This document shows, in pieces, positions 29,261 through 38,272 of a stretch of 64,000 bases of DNA. Under the pieces are notes generated by a model, which was given only the letters and a program-made list of their open reading frames with translations, searched no databases and had not been told where the DNA came from. The translations under genes were made by a program, and so were the position numbers. This DNA comes from Microbacterium stercoris (GTDB lineage: Bacteria; Actinomycetota; Actinomycetes; Actinomycetales; Microbacteriaceae). The number at the start of each line of letters is the position of its first letter. The first letter of the stretch is position 1. The DNA is taken from contig NZ_JAGFOA010000007.1 of assembly GCF_017592545.1 (NCBI RefSeq), positions 149,442 through 213,441 on the forward strand, given 5' to 3'.

Positions 29261-30285
29261 AGGTGCGCCGCGTCTTCGATGTCATCGCCTGGTCGCTGAC
29301 GGCGTACTTCGCTGTGCGCGGGCTGGTGCGGCCCGAGGGGAACGGCTCGGTGCTGCCGGTCGTCGCGGTGCTGCTGTACGTGGCGCTCACGGCCGCCGCG
29401 CTCTACGTCGAGCCCCGAGGCGGTGCCCGGCGCACGCGAGAGCGGGCGGGCTCGGTGCTGCCGCGTTGGGCCGCGGTGATCGTCGTCGCCGGCTGCGCCG
29501 CACTGCCGCCCGTGGTGATGTTCTACACGCCCGCGGATCAGCAGCAGGCCTCGCACGCCACGTGGTACCTGGGGGCGGTCGGAGCCGTGCTCACCATCGT
29601 GTGCGCACGCCATCGCCCGATCCACGCATGGGTGGGCATCGGCGTGCTCGCCTTCGTGTCGTCACTGCGCCTCGGTCTGGTCGAGGCGCTCGCGGCCGGC
29701 CTCGTCGGATCCGCGGTCTGGGTGGCCATCGCGCAGCTGCTGATGGTGTTCACGGATCGCGCGTACCGCGACACCGCGCGCCTGGCGGAGCTGCAGCAGG
29801 CGACCTCCGCGTGGCAGGCGAGCCAGGACGTGCGCCGGCAGGAGCGGCGCCGCCGCGTGCAGTACGCCCTCGCGGTCGCGGGACCGGTGCTCTCGCGGGT
29901 GATCGCCGCGGAGGGTGTGCTCACCGACGAGGAGCGCACGCAGGCCCGCCTGGCCGAGGGGCGCCTCCGCGACGAGCTGCGCGGGGCCCGCCTGCTCGAC
30001 GACGACGTGCGCGAGGCGATCAACGCCTCCCGCCTGCGCGGCGCGACCGTCACGGTCTTCGACGAGGGAGGACTGGACGACCTCGACACCGAGGCCCTCG
30101 ACGCGGTGCGCCATGAGCTCGCCCAGACGCTGCGCGCCACGGACGCCGCCCGCCTGATCATCCGCACCGCCCCGGATCCGCGCGTCGCGGTGACGATCGT
30201 CGGACGCTCGGCCGGCGGTGAGGGGCTCACGGAGGAGGACGACCTGCTGCTCTGGCATGAGATCGTGCGCCCTCTGACCGACTGA
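29257..30285 (+). CDS. Kinase-like membrane protein lacking an ATPase domain (triad partner)
   Basis: A 342-aa protein with about five membrane helices (10-28, 33-50, 69-88, 100-118, 127-160), a coiled coil (about 165-200; LAELQQATSAWQ, RRQERRRRVQ) and a soluble C-terminal domain with EGRLRDELRGARLLDDDVRE. The architecture mimics a NarL-type sensor kinase, but no N, G1 or G2 ATP-binding box is seen. ATGA overlap couples it to the kinase gene. I infer a degenerate kinase acting as co-sensor or allosteric partner. A 21-bp duplication covers its stop codon. Confidence 0.65.
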   Translation: MKVRRVFDVIAWSLTAYFAVRGLVRPEGNGSVLPVVAVLLYVALTAAALYVEPRGGARRTRERAGSVLPRWAAVIVVAGCAALPPVVMFYTPADQQQASHATWYLGAVGAVLTIVCARHRPIHAWVGIGVLAFVSSLRLGLVEALAAGLVGSAVWVAIAQLLMVFTDRAYRDTARLAELQQATSAWQASQDVRRQERRRRVQYALAVAGPVLSRVIAAEGVLTDEERTQARLAEGRLRDELRGARLLDDDVREAINASRLRGATVTVFDEGGLDDLDTEALDAVRHELAQTLRATDAARLIIRTAPDPRVAVTIVGRSAGGEGLTEEDDLLLWHEIVRPLTD

Positions 30286-30311
30286 GCGGGCCCTCTGACC
30301 GACTCAGCGGG
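30270..30311 (+). repeat. 21-bp tandem duplication across a stop codon
   Basis: Two copies of a 21-mer (30270-30290 and 30291-30311) beginning CCCTCTGACCGACT and ending AGCGGG differ at a single base (GAGCGGG versus CAGCGGG). The first copy contains the TGA of the preceding gene. Confidence 0.9.
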
Positions 30312-30591
30312 ACTGTACCGCGCAGGATCGGCCCGCGTGCTTGACAAGGGGCGCAGAGACAAAGAAAGGTGGGGGTGGCGATGCCACCCCCACCGGGTGC
30401 GGAACGGTTACCCGAAAACCGTCCGCGAGAGGCCGAGAGATTCTCCACCTACCCTGGGATGGAGATTCGGCCAACGCTAAGCGTTTCCGATATCAGTATC
30501 TGTCCGATGCAAGCGGTGCGTCTGTAGGTACTTTGGGGGACATTGATGTGATTCCCCTCACATGCGCACGCTCGGCTGCCGGAACGGCTGA
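30312..30591. other. Non-coding, lower-GC, structured interval downstream of accE
   Basis: No convincing gene is seen. Going left from accE: an imperfect 5-bp stem (30536-30557), the palindrome AACGCTAAGCGTT (30473-30485), a two-step hairpin (GGCCGA 30431-30436 with TCGGCC 30467-30472; TCTCCA 30442-30447 with TGGAGA 30460-30465), and the terminator at 30368-30394. Base composition is visibly nearer 50-55% GC than the 70% around it. As the terminator acts on minus-strand transcripts, the interval is probably the accE 3' UTR or a small RNA. Confidence 0.45.
30368..30394 (-). terminator. Intrinsic terminator of the accD5-accE unit
   Basis: A perfect 12-bp stem GGTGGGGGTGGC with its complement and a 3-base loop. 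On the minus strand it is followed by TTTCTTTG, the best T-tract in the window. It lies about 200 bases past the accE stop. Confidence 0.8.
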
Positions 30592-30819
30592 TCAGCGGGC
30601 GAATCTGCCCCACGGGACATCTCGCCTCAGCGGGGTCCGCAGAGCTCGCTGCGTGCGCGACCAGGCGCTGGGGCGCACATCCTCGGCCACCGCCTCCTCG
30701 GCTTCGCGCACATAGGCCTCGCCGACCACGGCGATGAGCGCCGCGAGCTCCTCTTCGGTCGGGTTGCCCGAGACCACCTGGATGCGCGGCGTCTCGACGG
30801 ATCCGGCGTTCTCGCTCAC
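30592..30819 (-). CDS. accE: Acyl-CoA carboxylase epsilon subunit
   Basis: A 75-aa protein with the epsilon-subunit core [20 protein letters not shown], a helical middle and a basic tail ending [20 protein letters not shown]. In actinobacteria this small subunit stabilises the AccA3-AccD5 carboxylase. GTG 30819 overlaps the accD5 stop (GTGA). The size fits family members of 70-90 aa; it is too short for most gene-length cut-offs and easy to miss. Confidence 0.88.
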   Translation of the reverse strand: MSENAGSVETPRIQVVSGNPTEEELAALIAVVGEAYVREAEEAVAEDVRPSAWSRTQRALRTPLRRDVPWGRFAR

Positions 30820-32429
30820 AGGGGGATGTTCCCGTGCTTCTTGGCGGGCAGCTCCGCGCGCTTGCCGCGCAGGGCGCGGAGCGACTTGGCGATGGACACG
30901 CGGGTGGCGGACGGCTCGATGATGCCGTCGAGCTCGCCGCGCTCGGCCGCGAGGAACGGCGAGGCGACGTTGTAGGTGTACTCGTTGGCCAGGCGCGTGC
31001 GCACGGCCGCCACATCCTCGCCGGCCTCTTCTGCCCGCTTGATCTCGCCGCGGTACAGGATGTTGACGGCGCCCTGGCCGCCCATGACGGCGATCTCGGC
31101 GGTCGGCCACGCGAGGTTCACGTCGGCACCCAGCTGCTTGGAGCCCATCACGATGTACGCGCCGCCGTAGGCCTTGCGCAGGATCACGGTGACCAGCGGG
31201 ACGGTGGCCTCGGCATACGCGTAGAGCAGCTTCGCTCCGCGGCGGATGACGCCGGTCCACTCCTGGTCGGTGCCGGGAAGGTAGCCCGGCACGTCGACGA
31301 GCGTCACGATCGGGATCGAGAACGCGTCGCAGAATCGCACGAAGCGGCTGGCCTTCTCGCCGGCCTCGATGTTGAGGGTGCCCGCCATCTGCGAGGGCTG
31401 GTTGGCGATGATGCCGACCGAGCGGCCTTCGACGCGGCCGAAGCCGATCACGATGTTGGGCGCGAACAGCGGCTGCACCTCGAGGAAGTCCTCGGCGTCG
31501 ACGATGCCCCGGATGACCTGGTGGATGTCGTAAGGCTGGTTGGGGGAGTCCGGGATGATCGTGTTGAGGGCGCGATCGGCATCCGTCGTCTCGAACTCGA
31601 AGCCCGTCTCGTACACCGGCGCATCGGTCTGGTTGTTGTCCGGCAGGAAGCTCAGCAGCGTGCGCGCGTAGTCGAGCGCATCCTCCTCGTCCTCTGCCAG
31701 GTAGTGCGCGACGCCGGAGCGGGTGTTGTGCGTGTACGCGCCGCCGAGCTCCTCCATGCCGACGTCCTCGCCGGTGACGGTCTTGATGACGTCGGGCCCG
31801 GTCACGAACATCTGGCTGGTCTTGTCGACCATGATCACGAAGTCGGTCAGGGCGGGCGAGTACACGGCGCCGCCGGCCGCGGGGCCCATGATGATCGAGA
31901 TCTGGGGGATGACACCGGAGGCGGCGGTGTTCAGGCGGAAGATCTCGCCGTACTTGCCGAGCGCGACAACGCCCTCCTGGATGCGCGCGCCGCCCGAATC
32001 GAGGATGCCGATGATCGGCATGCCGCCCCGGAGTGCGAACTCCATCATCTTGATGATCTTCTCGCCGGCCACCTCGCCCAGCGATCCGCCGAAGGTCGAG
32101 AAGTCCTGGGAGTAGACCGCGACGGGGCGGCCGTGGATCGTGCCCACGCCCGTGACGACCGAGTCGCCGTAGGGGCGCGAGCGATCCATGCCGAAGGCGC
32201 TCGTGCGGTGGCGCACGTACTCGTCGAACTCGACGAAGCTGCCCGGGTCGACCAGCTGCTCGATGCGCTCGCGGGCGGTCTGCTTGCCCTTGGCGTGCTG
32301 CTTCTGCCGGGCGGTCTCCTCCGCCTCGACGACGGCCTCCTCGTACCGCGCCCTCAGGTCGGCGATCTTGCCGGCCGTGGTGGACACGTCGTAGCTGGGC
32401 ACGTTCTCGGGCGAGGGCGTTTCGGTCAC
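30816..32429 (-). CDS. accD5: Propionyl/acetyl-CoA carboxylase carboxyltransferase beta subunit
   Basis: A 537-aa carboxyltransferase: [51 protein letters not shown] and [18 protein letters not shown] in the N-domain; [28 protein letters not shown] and [16 protein letters not shown] in the C-domain. The AYIVM segment is of the propionyl-CoA-preferring AccD5 type. GTG 32429 is preceded by TAGGGT at 7 bases and GGAAGG, so both leaderless and SD initiation are possible. Forms the holoenzyme with AccA3 and AccE; the biotin ligase gene diverges from it. Confidence 0.93.
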   Translation of the reverse strand: MTETPSPENVPSYDVSTTAGKIADLRARYEEAVVEAEETARQKQHAKGKQTARERIEQLVDPGSFVEFDEYVRHRTSAFGMDRSRPYGDSVVTGVGTIHGRPVAVYSQDFSTFGGSLGEVAGEKIIKMMEFALRGGMPIIGILDSGGARIQEGVVALGKYGEIFRLNTAASGVIPQISIIMGPAAGGAVYSPALTDFVIMVDKTSQMFVTGPDVIKTVTGEDVGMEELGGAYTHNTRSGVAHYLAEDEEDALDYARTLLSFLPDNNQTDAPVYETGFEFETTDADRALNTIIPDSPNQPYDIHQVIRGIVDAEDFLEVQPLFAPNIVIGFGRVEGRSVGIIANQPSQMAGTLNIEAGEKASRFVRFCDAFSIPIVTLVDVPGYLPGTDQEWTGVIRRGAKLLYAYAEATVPLVTVILRKAYGGAYIVMGSKQLGADVNLAWPTAEIAVMGGQGAVNILYRGEIKRAEEAGEDVAAVRTRLANEYTYNVASPFLAAERGELDGIIEPSATRVSIAKSLRALRGKRAELPAKKHGNIPL

Positions 32430-32436
32430 GCCTTCC

Positions 32437-32442
32437 ACCCTA
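32437..32442 (-). promoter_or_regulatory. -10 element of accD5-accE
   Basis: TAGGGT on the minus strand ends 7 bases before GTG 32429. Confidence 0.42.
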
Positions 32443-32516
32443 TCCGCGGGGCCTCGCCTGGCCTTGGCGCGTCTGCACAACGACCGGGCGGATCCTGTGT
32501 CGTCTGTCACCAGCCA

Positions 32517-32522
32517 TAGGCT
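32517..32522 (+). promoter_or_regulatory. -10 element of birA
   Basis: TAGGCT ends 6 bases before ATG 32529; together with 32437-32442 it makes a divergent promoter pair within 99 bases. Confidence 0.45.
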
Positions 32523-32528
32523 TCCCGC

Positions 32529-33269
32529 ATGGACTTCCCGCAATCGCGCTCCGTGGCAGCGCAGTGGCGTCAGGTGGCGCACACCGGATCGACCAACGCG
32601 GATCTCGTGGCGCTCGCGCACGCCGATCCGGCGCTGCCCCACCTCACCGTGCTGATGACGAGGGACCAGCGCTCGGGGCGCGGTCGCCTGGACCGCGTGT
32701 GGCAGGCGCCCGCCGGATCCGCGCTCGCGGTGTCGGTGCTCGTGCGCGTGAGGCAGGTGCCCGCGGCGCTGCGCGGCTGGATCCCGCTGGTCGCGGGCGC
32801 GGCGATGACATCGGCCGTCCGTGCGCAGCTGCCTGGATTGGACACGGGGCTGAAATGGCCGAACGACGTGCTCGTCGGCGGGCGCAAGATCTGCGGGATC
32901 CTCGCGGAGGGTGTGGCCGGCTTCGAGTCGGTGGTGATCGGATCGGGCGTGAACACCGCCATGGCGGCCGCCGACCTGCCCGTGCCCACGGCGACGTCGT
33001 TCGCGGCCCTGGGCATCGAGTGCGATGAGGACGCGCTGCTCGCCGGCTACCTGGGGGAGCTCGACCGCCTGCTCGGCGCGCTCGCGACGGATCCCGCCAC
33101 GGTGCGCGCCGCGGTGCGCGGGGAGTGCCTGACCCTCGGGCGGGAGGTGAACGTGTCGCTGCCCGACGGATCCGTCCTGCGCGGCGTGGCGACGGATGTC
33201 GACGAGGAGGGGCGCCTCGTGGTGGGTGGCCGCGCCGTGTCGGCGGGCGACGTCGTGCACGTGCGCTGA
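32529..33269 (+). CDS. birA: Biotin--[acetyl-CoA-carboxylase] ligase, no DNA-binding domain
   Basis: A 246-aa enzyme that adenylates biotin and attaches it to the carrier Lys of AccA1 and AccA3. It shows THTG-like [10 protein letters not shown], the biotinyl-AMP loop [30 protein letters not shown] and a small C-terminal domain. There is no N-terminal winged helix, so it is a group I ligase and not a repressor. Diverges from accD5. Confidence 0.92.
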   Translation: MDFPQSRSVAAQWRQVAHTGSTNADLVALAHADPALPHLTVLMTRDQRSGRGRLDRVWQAPAGSALAVSVLVRVRQVPAALRGWIPLVAGAAMTSAVRAQLPGLDTGLKWPNDVLVGGRKICGILAEGVAGFESVVIGSGVNTAMAAADLPVPTATSFAALGIECDEDALLAGYLGELDRLLGALATDPATVRAAVRGECLTLGREVNVSLPDGSVLRGVATDVDEEGRLVVGGRAVSAGDVVHVR

Positions 33270-33317
33270 CCGGCGCGTCATCCCGCTGTGTCGGAGCCCC
33301 TCGGCACAATGGAAGAC

Positions 33318-33875
33318 ATGAGCCAGCCCACGCCCGCCGCGCGTCTGCAGACGCCGCCGCCGGGCACACGAGCGCCTGAGCTCGTGGTCGCGCGGCTGCG
33401 CTCCCACGGCGGGCACCTGGTGTGGAGCGCGGTGCTGCTCATCGCGGTGGCCGGTGTCACCGGCTGGCTCTTCGACAACCTCCCGGCGCCGTTCGAGAAC
33501 TGGATGCTGCTCACCGCGGCCGGCGCCGTTGTCCTCCTCGGGGTGGTCCTGCCCTTCCTCGTGTGGCTCTCGCGCACGTACACGATCACCACGCGCCGGG
33601 TGATCAGCAAGAGCGGCCTCCTGGCGCGCCATCGCTCCGAGCTCTCTCACGCCCGCGGGTACGCGGTCACCACGCGCCGGTCGGTGGCGCAGCGCATGCG
33701 CGGCACCGGCACGCTGATGCTCTCCGACGGCGTCGAGGGGCGCCTCGAGCTGCGGGACGTGCCGCACGCGGTGCTGGTCGGCGAGGTGCTCGTCGACCAG
33801 ATCGAGCTGAACCAGATCCTGGCGCACCGCGACTCGCAGGGTCTGGGCTCGACGGGCGACATTCCGACTGACTGA
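33318..33875 (+). CDS. PH-domain (DUF304-type) membrane protein
   Basis: A 185-aa protein in the chosen frame: a short Pro-rich N-terminus, two membrane helices (about 36-55 and 63-85) and a bacterial PH domain ([35 protein letters not shown]). The equivalent of M. tuberculosis Rv3278c, next to purK as there. Start is uncertain: ATG 33318 has CACAAT 7 bases before it, while ATG 33309 and GTG 33288 are in frame. Function unknown. Confidence 0.75.
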   Translation: MSQPTPAARLQTPPPGTRAPELVVARLRSHGGHLVWSAVLLIAVAGVTGWLFDNLPAPFENWMLLTAAGAVVLLGVVLPFLVWLSRTYTITTRRVISKSGLLARHRSELSHARGYAVTTRRSVAQRMRGTGTLMLSDGVEGRLELRDVPHAVLVGEVLVDQIELNQILAHRDSQGLGSTGDIPTD

Positions 33876-33896
33876 CCCTCTGAGAGAATGTCTCTT

Positions 33897-35009
33897 ATGA
33901 AGATCGGTGTCATCGGTGGTGGTCAGCTGGCTCGGATGATGATCGCCCCGGCGGTCGAGCTCGGAGTCGAGATCCGCGTCCTCGCCGAGGGCGAGGGGAT
34001 GTCCGCGCAGCTCGCGGCGACCGCGGTCGGCGACTACAAGGACGCCGAGACCGTTCTGGCCTTCGCGAAGGACGTCGACGTCATCACGTTCGACCACGAG
34101 CACGTGCCGCAGCCGGTGCTGCGAGCCCTGGTCGACGCGGGTGTGCCGGTGCACCCCGGGCCCGATGCGCTGCAGTTCGCGCAGGACAAGCTCGTGATGC
34201 GGGCGAAGCTCGCCGAACTGGGCGCCCCGCAGCCCGACTGGGCCGCGGTCGCCGACGAGGCCGACCTGCGCGCCTTCCTCGACGACCACGGCGGTCGCGC
34301 CGTCGTCAAGACGCCGCGAGGCGGGTACGACGGCAAGGGCGTGCGCGTCGTCTCCGACCCCTCGGAGGTCGCCGACTGGTTCGCATCCTGGGACGGCCCG
34401 CTGCTCGTCGAGGAGCTCGTCGCCTTCACCCGAGAGCTGGCCCAGCAGGTCGCGCGCCGCCCGTCGGGCGAGGTCGTCGCGTATCCGGTCGCCGAGACCG
34501 TGCAGCGCGACGGCGTCTGCGCCGAGGTGATCGCGCCCGCCCCCAAGGCCAGCGAGAAGCTCATCGAGCTCGCCGCGCGCCTGGGCGTGCAGGTGGCCGA
34601 GGGCCTGGGAGTGACCGGCATGCTCGCGGTCGAGCTGTTCGAGACCGCGGATGAGCGCATCCTGGTCAACGAGCTCGCGATGCGGCCGCACAACAGCGGT
34701 CACTGGACCCAGGACGGATCCGTCACCAGCCAGTTCGAGCAGCACCTGCGCGCGGTGCTCGACCTCCCGCTCGGCGCCACCGATCTGGCGTCGGAATGGG
34801 CCGTGATGATCAACATCCTCGGCGGCCCCGCCGAGGGCGGTCTGACCGAGCGCTTCGCCTCGGCGATGGCCGCGCATCCCGCGGCGAAGATCCACACCTA
34901 CGGCAAGGATCCGCGTCCCGGGCGCAAGGTGGGGCACGTGAACATGGTCGGCGACGACCTCGACGACGTCGTGTACGAGGCCCGCGCCGCCGCGGCCTTC
35001 TTCGCCTGA
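33897..35009 (+). CDS. purK: N5-carboxyaminoimidazole ribonucleotide synthase
   Basis: A 370-aa ATP-grasp enzyme that makes N5-CAIR from AIR, bicarbonate and ATP in purine synthesis. Landmarks are [55 protein letters not shown] [16 protein letters not shown] and MINILG. ATG 33897 (MKIGVIGGG) was chosen because GAGAAT stands 7 bases upstream and homologues begin here; ATG 33888 would add three residues. purE follows after 61 bases. Confidence 0.93.
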   Translation: MKIGVIGGGQLARMMIAPAVELGVEIRVLAEGEGMSAQLAATAVGDYKDAETVLAFAKDVDVITFDHEHVPQPVLRALVDAGVPVHPGPDALQFAQDKLVMRAKLAELGAPQPDWAAVADEADLRAFLDDHGGRAVVKTPRGGYDGKGVRVVSDPSEVADWFASWDGPLLVEELVAFTRELAQQVARRPSGEVVAYPVAETVQRDGVCAEVIAPAPKASEKLIELAARLGVQVAEGLGVTGMLAVELFETADERILVNELAMRPHNSGHWTQDGSVTSQFEQHLRAVLDLPLGATDLASEWAVMINILGGPAEGGLTERFASAMAAHPAAKIHTYGKDPRPGRKVGHVNMVGDDLDDVVYEARAAAAFFA

Positions 35010-35057
35010 ACGCGGGCTCGGGCCGGGTCGCTTTCGGGAAACACCAGGCTCGCGCCC

Positions 35058-35063
35058 TAGCCT
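35058..35063 (+). promoter_or_regulatory. -10 element of purE
   Basis: TAGCCT ends 7 bases before GTG 35071, so purE can be transcribed separately from purK. Confidence 0.42.
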
Positions 35064-35070
35064 GTATGGC

Positions 35071-35574
35071 GTGCTGAACTCCGAGACCCCCCTTGTCGGC
35101 GTGATCATGGGATCCGATTCCGATTGGCGTGTGATGGCGGACGCCTCCGCAGCGCTGACCGAGTTCGGCATCGCGCACGAGGTCGAGGTGGTCTCGGCGC
35201 ACCGCACCCCCGACAAGCTCATGAGCTACGCGCGCGGCGCACGCGGTCGGGGCCTCCAGGCGATCATCGCCGGCGCCGGCGGCGCCGCGCACCTGCCGGG
35301 CATGGTCGCCTCCATGACGCCTCTGCCCGTCATCGGAGTGCCCGTGCAGCTCGCGACCCTCGACGGCCTCGACTCGCTGCTCTCCATCGTGCAGATGCCC
35401 GCGGGCATCCCGGTCGCCACGGTGTCGATCAATGGCGCCCGCAACGCCGGCCTGCTGGCCGCGCGGATCCTGGGAGCGGGCGATCCCGGCACCGCCGACC
35501 GCATCGAGGCGTTCGCCCGAGACCTGGAGCGCCAGGTCGAGGAGAAGAACGCGCGTCTGAAGGCCTCGCTGTGA
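35071..35574 (+). CDS. purE: N5-carboxyaminoimidazole ribonucleotide mutase
   Basis: A 167-aa class I PurE, converting N5-CAIR into CAIR. It has VIMGSDSDW with the catalytic-loop Asp, [11 protein letters not shown] with His, [17 protein letters not shown] and [16 protein letters not shown]. The C-terminus ends in a Lys/Arg helix. Translation of GTG 35071 appears leaderless. It forms a functional pair with PurK. Confidence 0.95.
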   Translation: MLNSETPLVGVIMGSDSDWRVMADASAALTEFGIAHEVEVVSAHRTPDKLMSYARGARGRGLQAIIAGAGGAAHLPGMVASMTPLPVIGVPVQLATLDGLDSLLSIVQMPAGIPVATVSINGARNAGLLAARILGAGDPGTADRIEAFARDLERQVEEKNARLKASL

Positions 35575-35587
35575 TGGGGGCGGTCTC

Positions 35588-37066
35588 GTGGCGGTGCGAT
35601 CGGTGACGGCAGTCGGCGCCTACGCCGGCCGGTCCGGCGTGCGCCCGGCCCCTGGCCGCGCGCTGATCGACCAGCGCCCGCTCCGTCACCCCGACGGGGC
35701 GCCCGGCACGATGACGCGCCGAGGCTGGTGGCTGGTCGTGCTCGGCTGGCTCGTGCCTGGATCGGCCCAGGTGCTCGCGGGCAATCGCCGCCTCGGGCGG
35801 TTCGGGCTGGGCGCGACGCTCTGGATGTGGACGATCGGCGTTGTGCTGGTGCTGGCCGTGATGCTGTGGCGTCCGGGGGTGACGTCGGTGATGTTCGCGC
35901 CGGTGATCGGCCCCATCCTGCTCACGATCGCGCAGGTCGCGGCCGCGGGCTACGGCATCCTCTGGGTGATCCTCGGCATCGACACCCTGCGCCTGGTGCG
36001 CCTGGTGAAGACCCGCGGATGGTCGCGCGTCGGCATCGCCGTGCTGTCGATCGTGCTGATGGTCATCTCGGGCGGCACCGCCGCGTACGCCTCGTCCAGC
36101 ATCGGCGCCGTGCGTGACACCCTCGGCGCGGTGTTCGGCCAGAGCGGACCGCCGGTCGAGCCCTCCGACGGGCACTACAACATCCTGCTGCTGGGCGCCG
36201 ACTCGGGCGACGGCCGGGATTCCATGCGCTTCGACAGCATCTCGGTGCTGTCGATCAACGCCGACACGGGCGCCGTGACCATCACGGGCATCCCGCGTGA
36301 CATGCGCCAGTTCCCCTTCAGCGAGGGGAGCCCGATGCGCGAGCTCTACCCGAACGGCTTCGAGGGCCACGGCGACCCGGCATGCGGCTGGGACGGCGGC
36401 ATCAACCAGCTGCGCAACGCCGCGGAGAACTGCCGCGACGACAAGGGCACGGGGCTGTACCCGGAGGCCGCCGCTCGCGGCTCGGCCCCCGGCGTGGAGG
36501 CCACGAAGGACGCGGCCGAGGGCATCCTCGGTATCGAGATCCCGTACTACGTCTTCATCGACATGCACGGCTTCGCGGCGCTGATCGACGCGCTCGGAGG
36601 CGTTGAGATCGAGGTGACAGAACGGCTTCCGGAGGGCGGCGGACCGGCATACCAGGGTCAGCCGGCGCAGGAGTGGGCGACCGGCTGGATCGAGCCGGGT
36701 CTGCAGCGTATGGACGGCGACACCGCGCAGTGGTACGCCCGATCGCGCTACACGACCAGCGACTGGGATCGGATGCAGCGTCAGCGCCAGCTGCAGCAGG
36801 CGATCCTCGCGCAGTTCACCCCGTCCACCGTGCTCACGCGGTTCCAGGATGTGGCGAAGGCCGGATCGGCGATCGTCGAGACCGATCTGCCGCAGTCGAT
36901 GCTGTCGTACTTCGTCGAGCTCGGCCTCAAGGCCAAGGAGCAGCCGGTGACGACCATCGAGCTCGTGCCGCCGCTCGTCGATCCGGACGCACCCGACTTC
37001 GAGGCGATCCGGCAGCACCTCGCAGAGACGCTGCACCCGACCCCCGCGCCCACGCCGGGGGAGTAG
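35588..37066 (+). CDS. LytR-CpsA-Psr (LCP) family cell-wall polymer ligase
   Basis: A 492-aa membrane protein. After a disordered N-terminus (1-41) come about four membrane helices (47-160), then an extracellular LCP domain (about 175-460): YNILLLGADSGDGR, RFDSISVLSINADTG, ITGIPRDMRQF with the catalytic Arg, and RSRYTTSDWDRMQRQRQ. LCP enzymes move lipid-linked glycopolymers onto peptidoglycan. It stands at the head of the surface-polysaccharide locus. Four TM segments rather than one is unusual for LCP but known in actinobacteria. Start GTG 35588 is uncertain; ATG 35711 would trim the disordered part. Confidence 0.88.
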   Translation: MAVRSVTAVGAYAGRSGVRPAPGRALIDQRPLRHPDGAPGTMTRRGWWLVVLGWLVPGSAQVLAGNRRLGRFGLGATLWMWTIGVVLVLAVMLWRPGVTSVMFAPVIGPILLTIAQVAAAGYGILWVILGIDTLRLVRLVKTRGWSRVGIAVLSIVLMVISGGTAAYASSSIGAVRDTLGAVFGQSGPPVEPSDGHYNILLLGADSGDGRDSMRFDSISVLSINADTGAVTITGIPRDMRQFPFSEGSPMRELYPNGFEGHGDPACGWDGGINQLRNAAENCRDDKGTGLYPEAAARGSAPGVEATKDAAEGILGIEIPYYVFIDMHGFAALIDALGGVEIEVTERLPEGGGPAYQGQPAQEWATGWIEPGLQRMDGDTAQWYARSRYTTSDWDRMQRQRQLQQAILAQFTPSTVLTRFQDVAKAGSAIVETDLPQSMLSYFVELGLKAKEQPVTTIELVPPLVDPDAPDFEAIRQHLAETLHPTPAPTPGE

Positions 37067-37081
37067 GCCTGCCCGTCCTGT

Positions 37082-37106
37082 CAGCGGCTCGCTCGGAGCG
37101 CCGCTG
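37082..37106 (+). terminator. Weak hairpin after the LCP gene
   Basis: CAGCGGC (37082-37088) pairs with GCCGCTG (37100-37106), with inner pairing possible. It lacks a clear T-run, so termination is only a possibility. Confidence 0.3.
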
Positions 37107-37108
37107 GT

Positions 37109-37114
37109 TACGCT
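37109..37114 (+). promoter_or_regulatory. -10 element of the 37122 gene
   Basis: TACGCT ends 7 bases before ATG 37122. Confidence 0.4.
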
Positions 37115-37121
37115 TCGTCCC

Positions 37122-38117
37122 ATGACGGTGACGCTGCGGGTGGTGCTGGACCAGCTGGTCGCGCCCGACGACGCCGACCTCGCGGAGGCCTCGCGCGAGC
37201 TGGTGGCGGCCCTGCACGAGACGGCGCCGGAAGGGTGCGTCGTGGAGGAGCTCGTGGCCGCGCGTCCGCGGGAGATGGCACCGGGTGGAATGGTGCACTC
37301 GCCCACGCTGCGCGCCCCGCTCGCCCGCCGCGGGCGCGAGGCTACCGGAGATCAGACGGCGGTCACGGTCTGGGATCTCCGCCCGTGGGAGGCGCCGGGT
37401 GAGCTGCCGCACGTGCAGGTCGCCGACGCGCGCAAGCGCCTGCGCCGCGCCGCCAAGCGCGCCGATGCCGTGGTGGTGCCCACGCACGCCATGGCCGAGA
37501 GGCTGCGAGGTCTCGCGCGACTCGACGATCGCGTGCGGGTGATCGCCGGCGCGCATCCGGGCGGCTTCGGCGCGCCCACGGATGCCGCCGCCCGCCATCG
37601 AGATCTGGGGCTCCCTGCGCGTTTCGTCGCGCTCGTCGGGGGAGAGGACGGCCTCCCGGCGGGCCTGGCGGCCGCGGCCCCGACCGGGCTCGACGTCGTC
37701 ATCCTGGACGTCCGGCCCGAGACTGCGCAAGCGGCGCGCACACGGGCGATCTCGGCCGGGTTCGACCCGGCTCGCGTTCATCCGCTCGCCTCTCTGGACC
37801 GCGGTGACCGGGCCACCGTCCTGTCCGAGGCGGTGCTCTGCCTGGCGCCCTCGGGGCACAGCGCCTGGCCCTGGCGGGCGCTCGAGGCGATGGCGCTGGG
37901 CACCCCGCTCGTCGCTCTCGACTCCGAGGTGCATCGCGAGGTCGTGCTGGACGGTGGCCTCGTTGTGGCGGCCGACGAGCTCACCGCCGCCGTCGCCGAG
38001 ACCGCGAGCGGGGGGCGCGACGCGGCACGCCTGAGGGTGCTCGGGAGGGATCGGTCGCGGGCGTTCTCCTGGGCCGGCGCCGCAGAGCGGGTGTGGCAGC
38101 TGCACGCCGACCTGTGA
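37122..38117 (+). CDS. Glycosyltransferase family 4-like protein
   Basis: A 331-aa protein with two Rossmann-like halves. The linker and second half show PTHAMAERLRGLARLDDRVRV-type sensing of a partner sugar, VVALDSEVHREV and ALEAMALGTPLVALDSE, the loop that in GT4 enzymes holds the nucleotide-sugar (usual EAMA..PVV). The conserved donor-binding E-x7-E motif is not complete. It probably transfers a hexose during polymer or glycolipid assembly. It is preceded by a leaderless-type promoter. Substrate is unknown, and loss of catalysis is possible. Confidence 0.6.
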   Translation: MTVTLRVVLDQLVAPDDADLAEASRELVAALHETAPEGCVVEELVAARPREMAPGGMVHSPTLRAPLARRGREATGDQTAVTVWDLRPWEAPGELPHVQVADARKRLRRAAKRADAVVVPTHAMAERLRGLARLDDRVRVIAGAHPGGFGAPTDAAARHRDLGLPARFVALVGGEDGLPAGLAAAAPTGLDVVILDVRPETAQAARTRAISAGFDPARVHPLASLDRGDRATVLSEAVLCLAPSGHSAWPWRALEAMALGTPLVALDSEVHREVVLDGGLVVAADELTAAVAETASGGRDAARLRVLGRDRSRAFSWAGAAERVWQLHADL

Positions 38118-38174
38118 TCTCGCGGGTGCTGGAGGGTGCCCGGGAGTCCTCGGAGGCGGCTCAGACCCCTGGCC

Positions 38175-38180
38175 TAGGAT
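38175..38180 (+). promoter_or_regulatory. -10 element of a leader ORF and the DUF6541 gene
   Basis: TAGGAT ends 8 bases before GTG 38189, the start of a 27-codon ORF whose stop overlaps ATG 38269. Confidence 0.45.
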
Positions 38181-38188
38181 GGGTGCTC

Positions 38189-38272
38189 GTGCCATCCTCC
38201 TCCCCGATCATGACCGACTCGCCCGTGCGCAGCCGCCGCCGCGCACTGACCACCACCGTGCGCGTCGGATGA
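38189..38272 (+). CDS. Putative 27-aa leader peptide coupled to the DUF6541 gene
   Basis: GTG 38189 opens 27 codons rich in Ser, Arg and Thr (begins MPSSSPIMTDSPV, contains RSRRR) and ends with TGA that shares ATGA with ATG 38269. A -10 element 8 bases upstream makes a leaderless start likely. The alternative is that this segment belongs to a longer version of the DUF6541 protein read from ATG 38179 in another frame. No homology is recognised; its role may simply be to deliver ribosomes to the membrane-protein start. Confidence 0.4.
   Translation: MPSSSPIMTDSPVRSRRRALTTTVRVG

Noticed and set aside
30470..30538. A 22-codon plus-strand ORF starting MEIRPTLSV
   Set aside because: No ribosome-binding site or -10 element at leaderless spacing, and it lies within the stems of the structured interval.
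30341..30715. A 124-codon plus-strand ORF in the accE downstream region
   Set aside because: Runs through a terminator hairpin and then antisense into accE; no start signal or recognisable composition.
30816..35222. A 1468-codon minus-strand open frame
   Set aside because: Only its first-listed part in 30816-32429 is real (accD5); the remainder is antisense to birA, the PH-domain gene and purK and has no motif, only high-GC frame openness.
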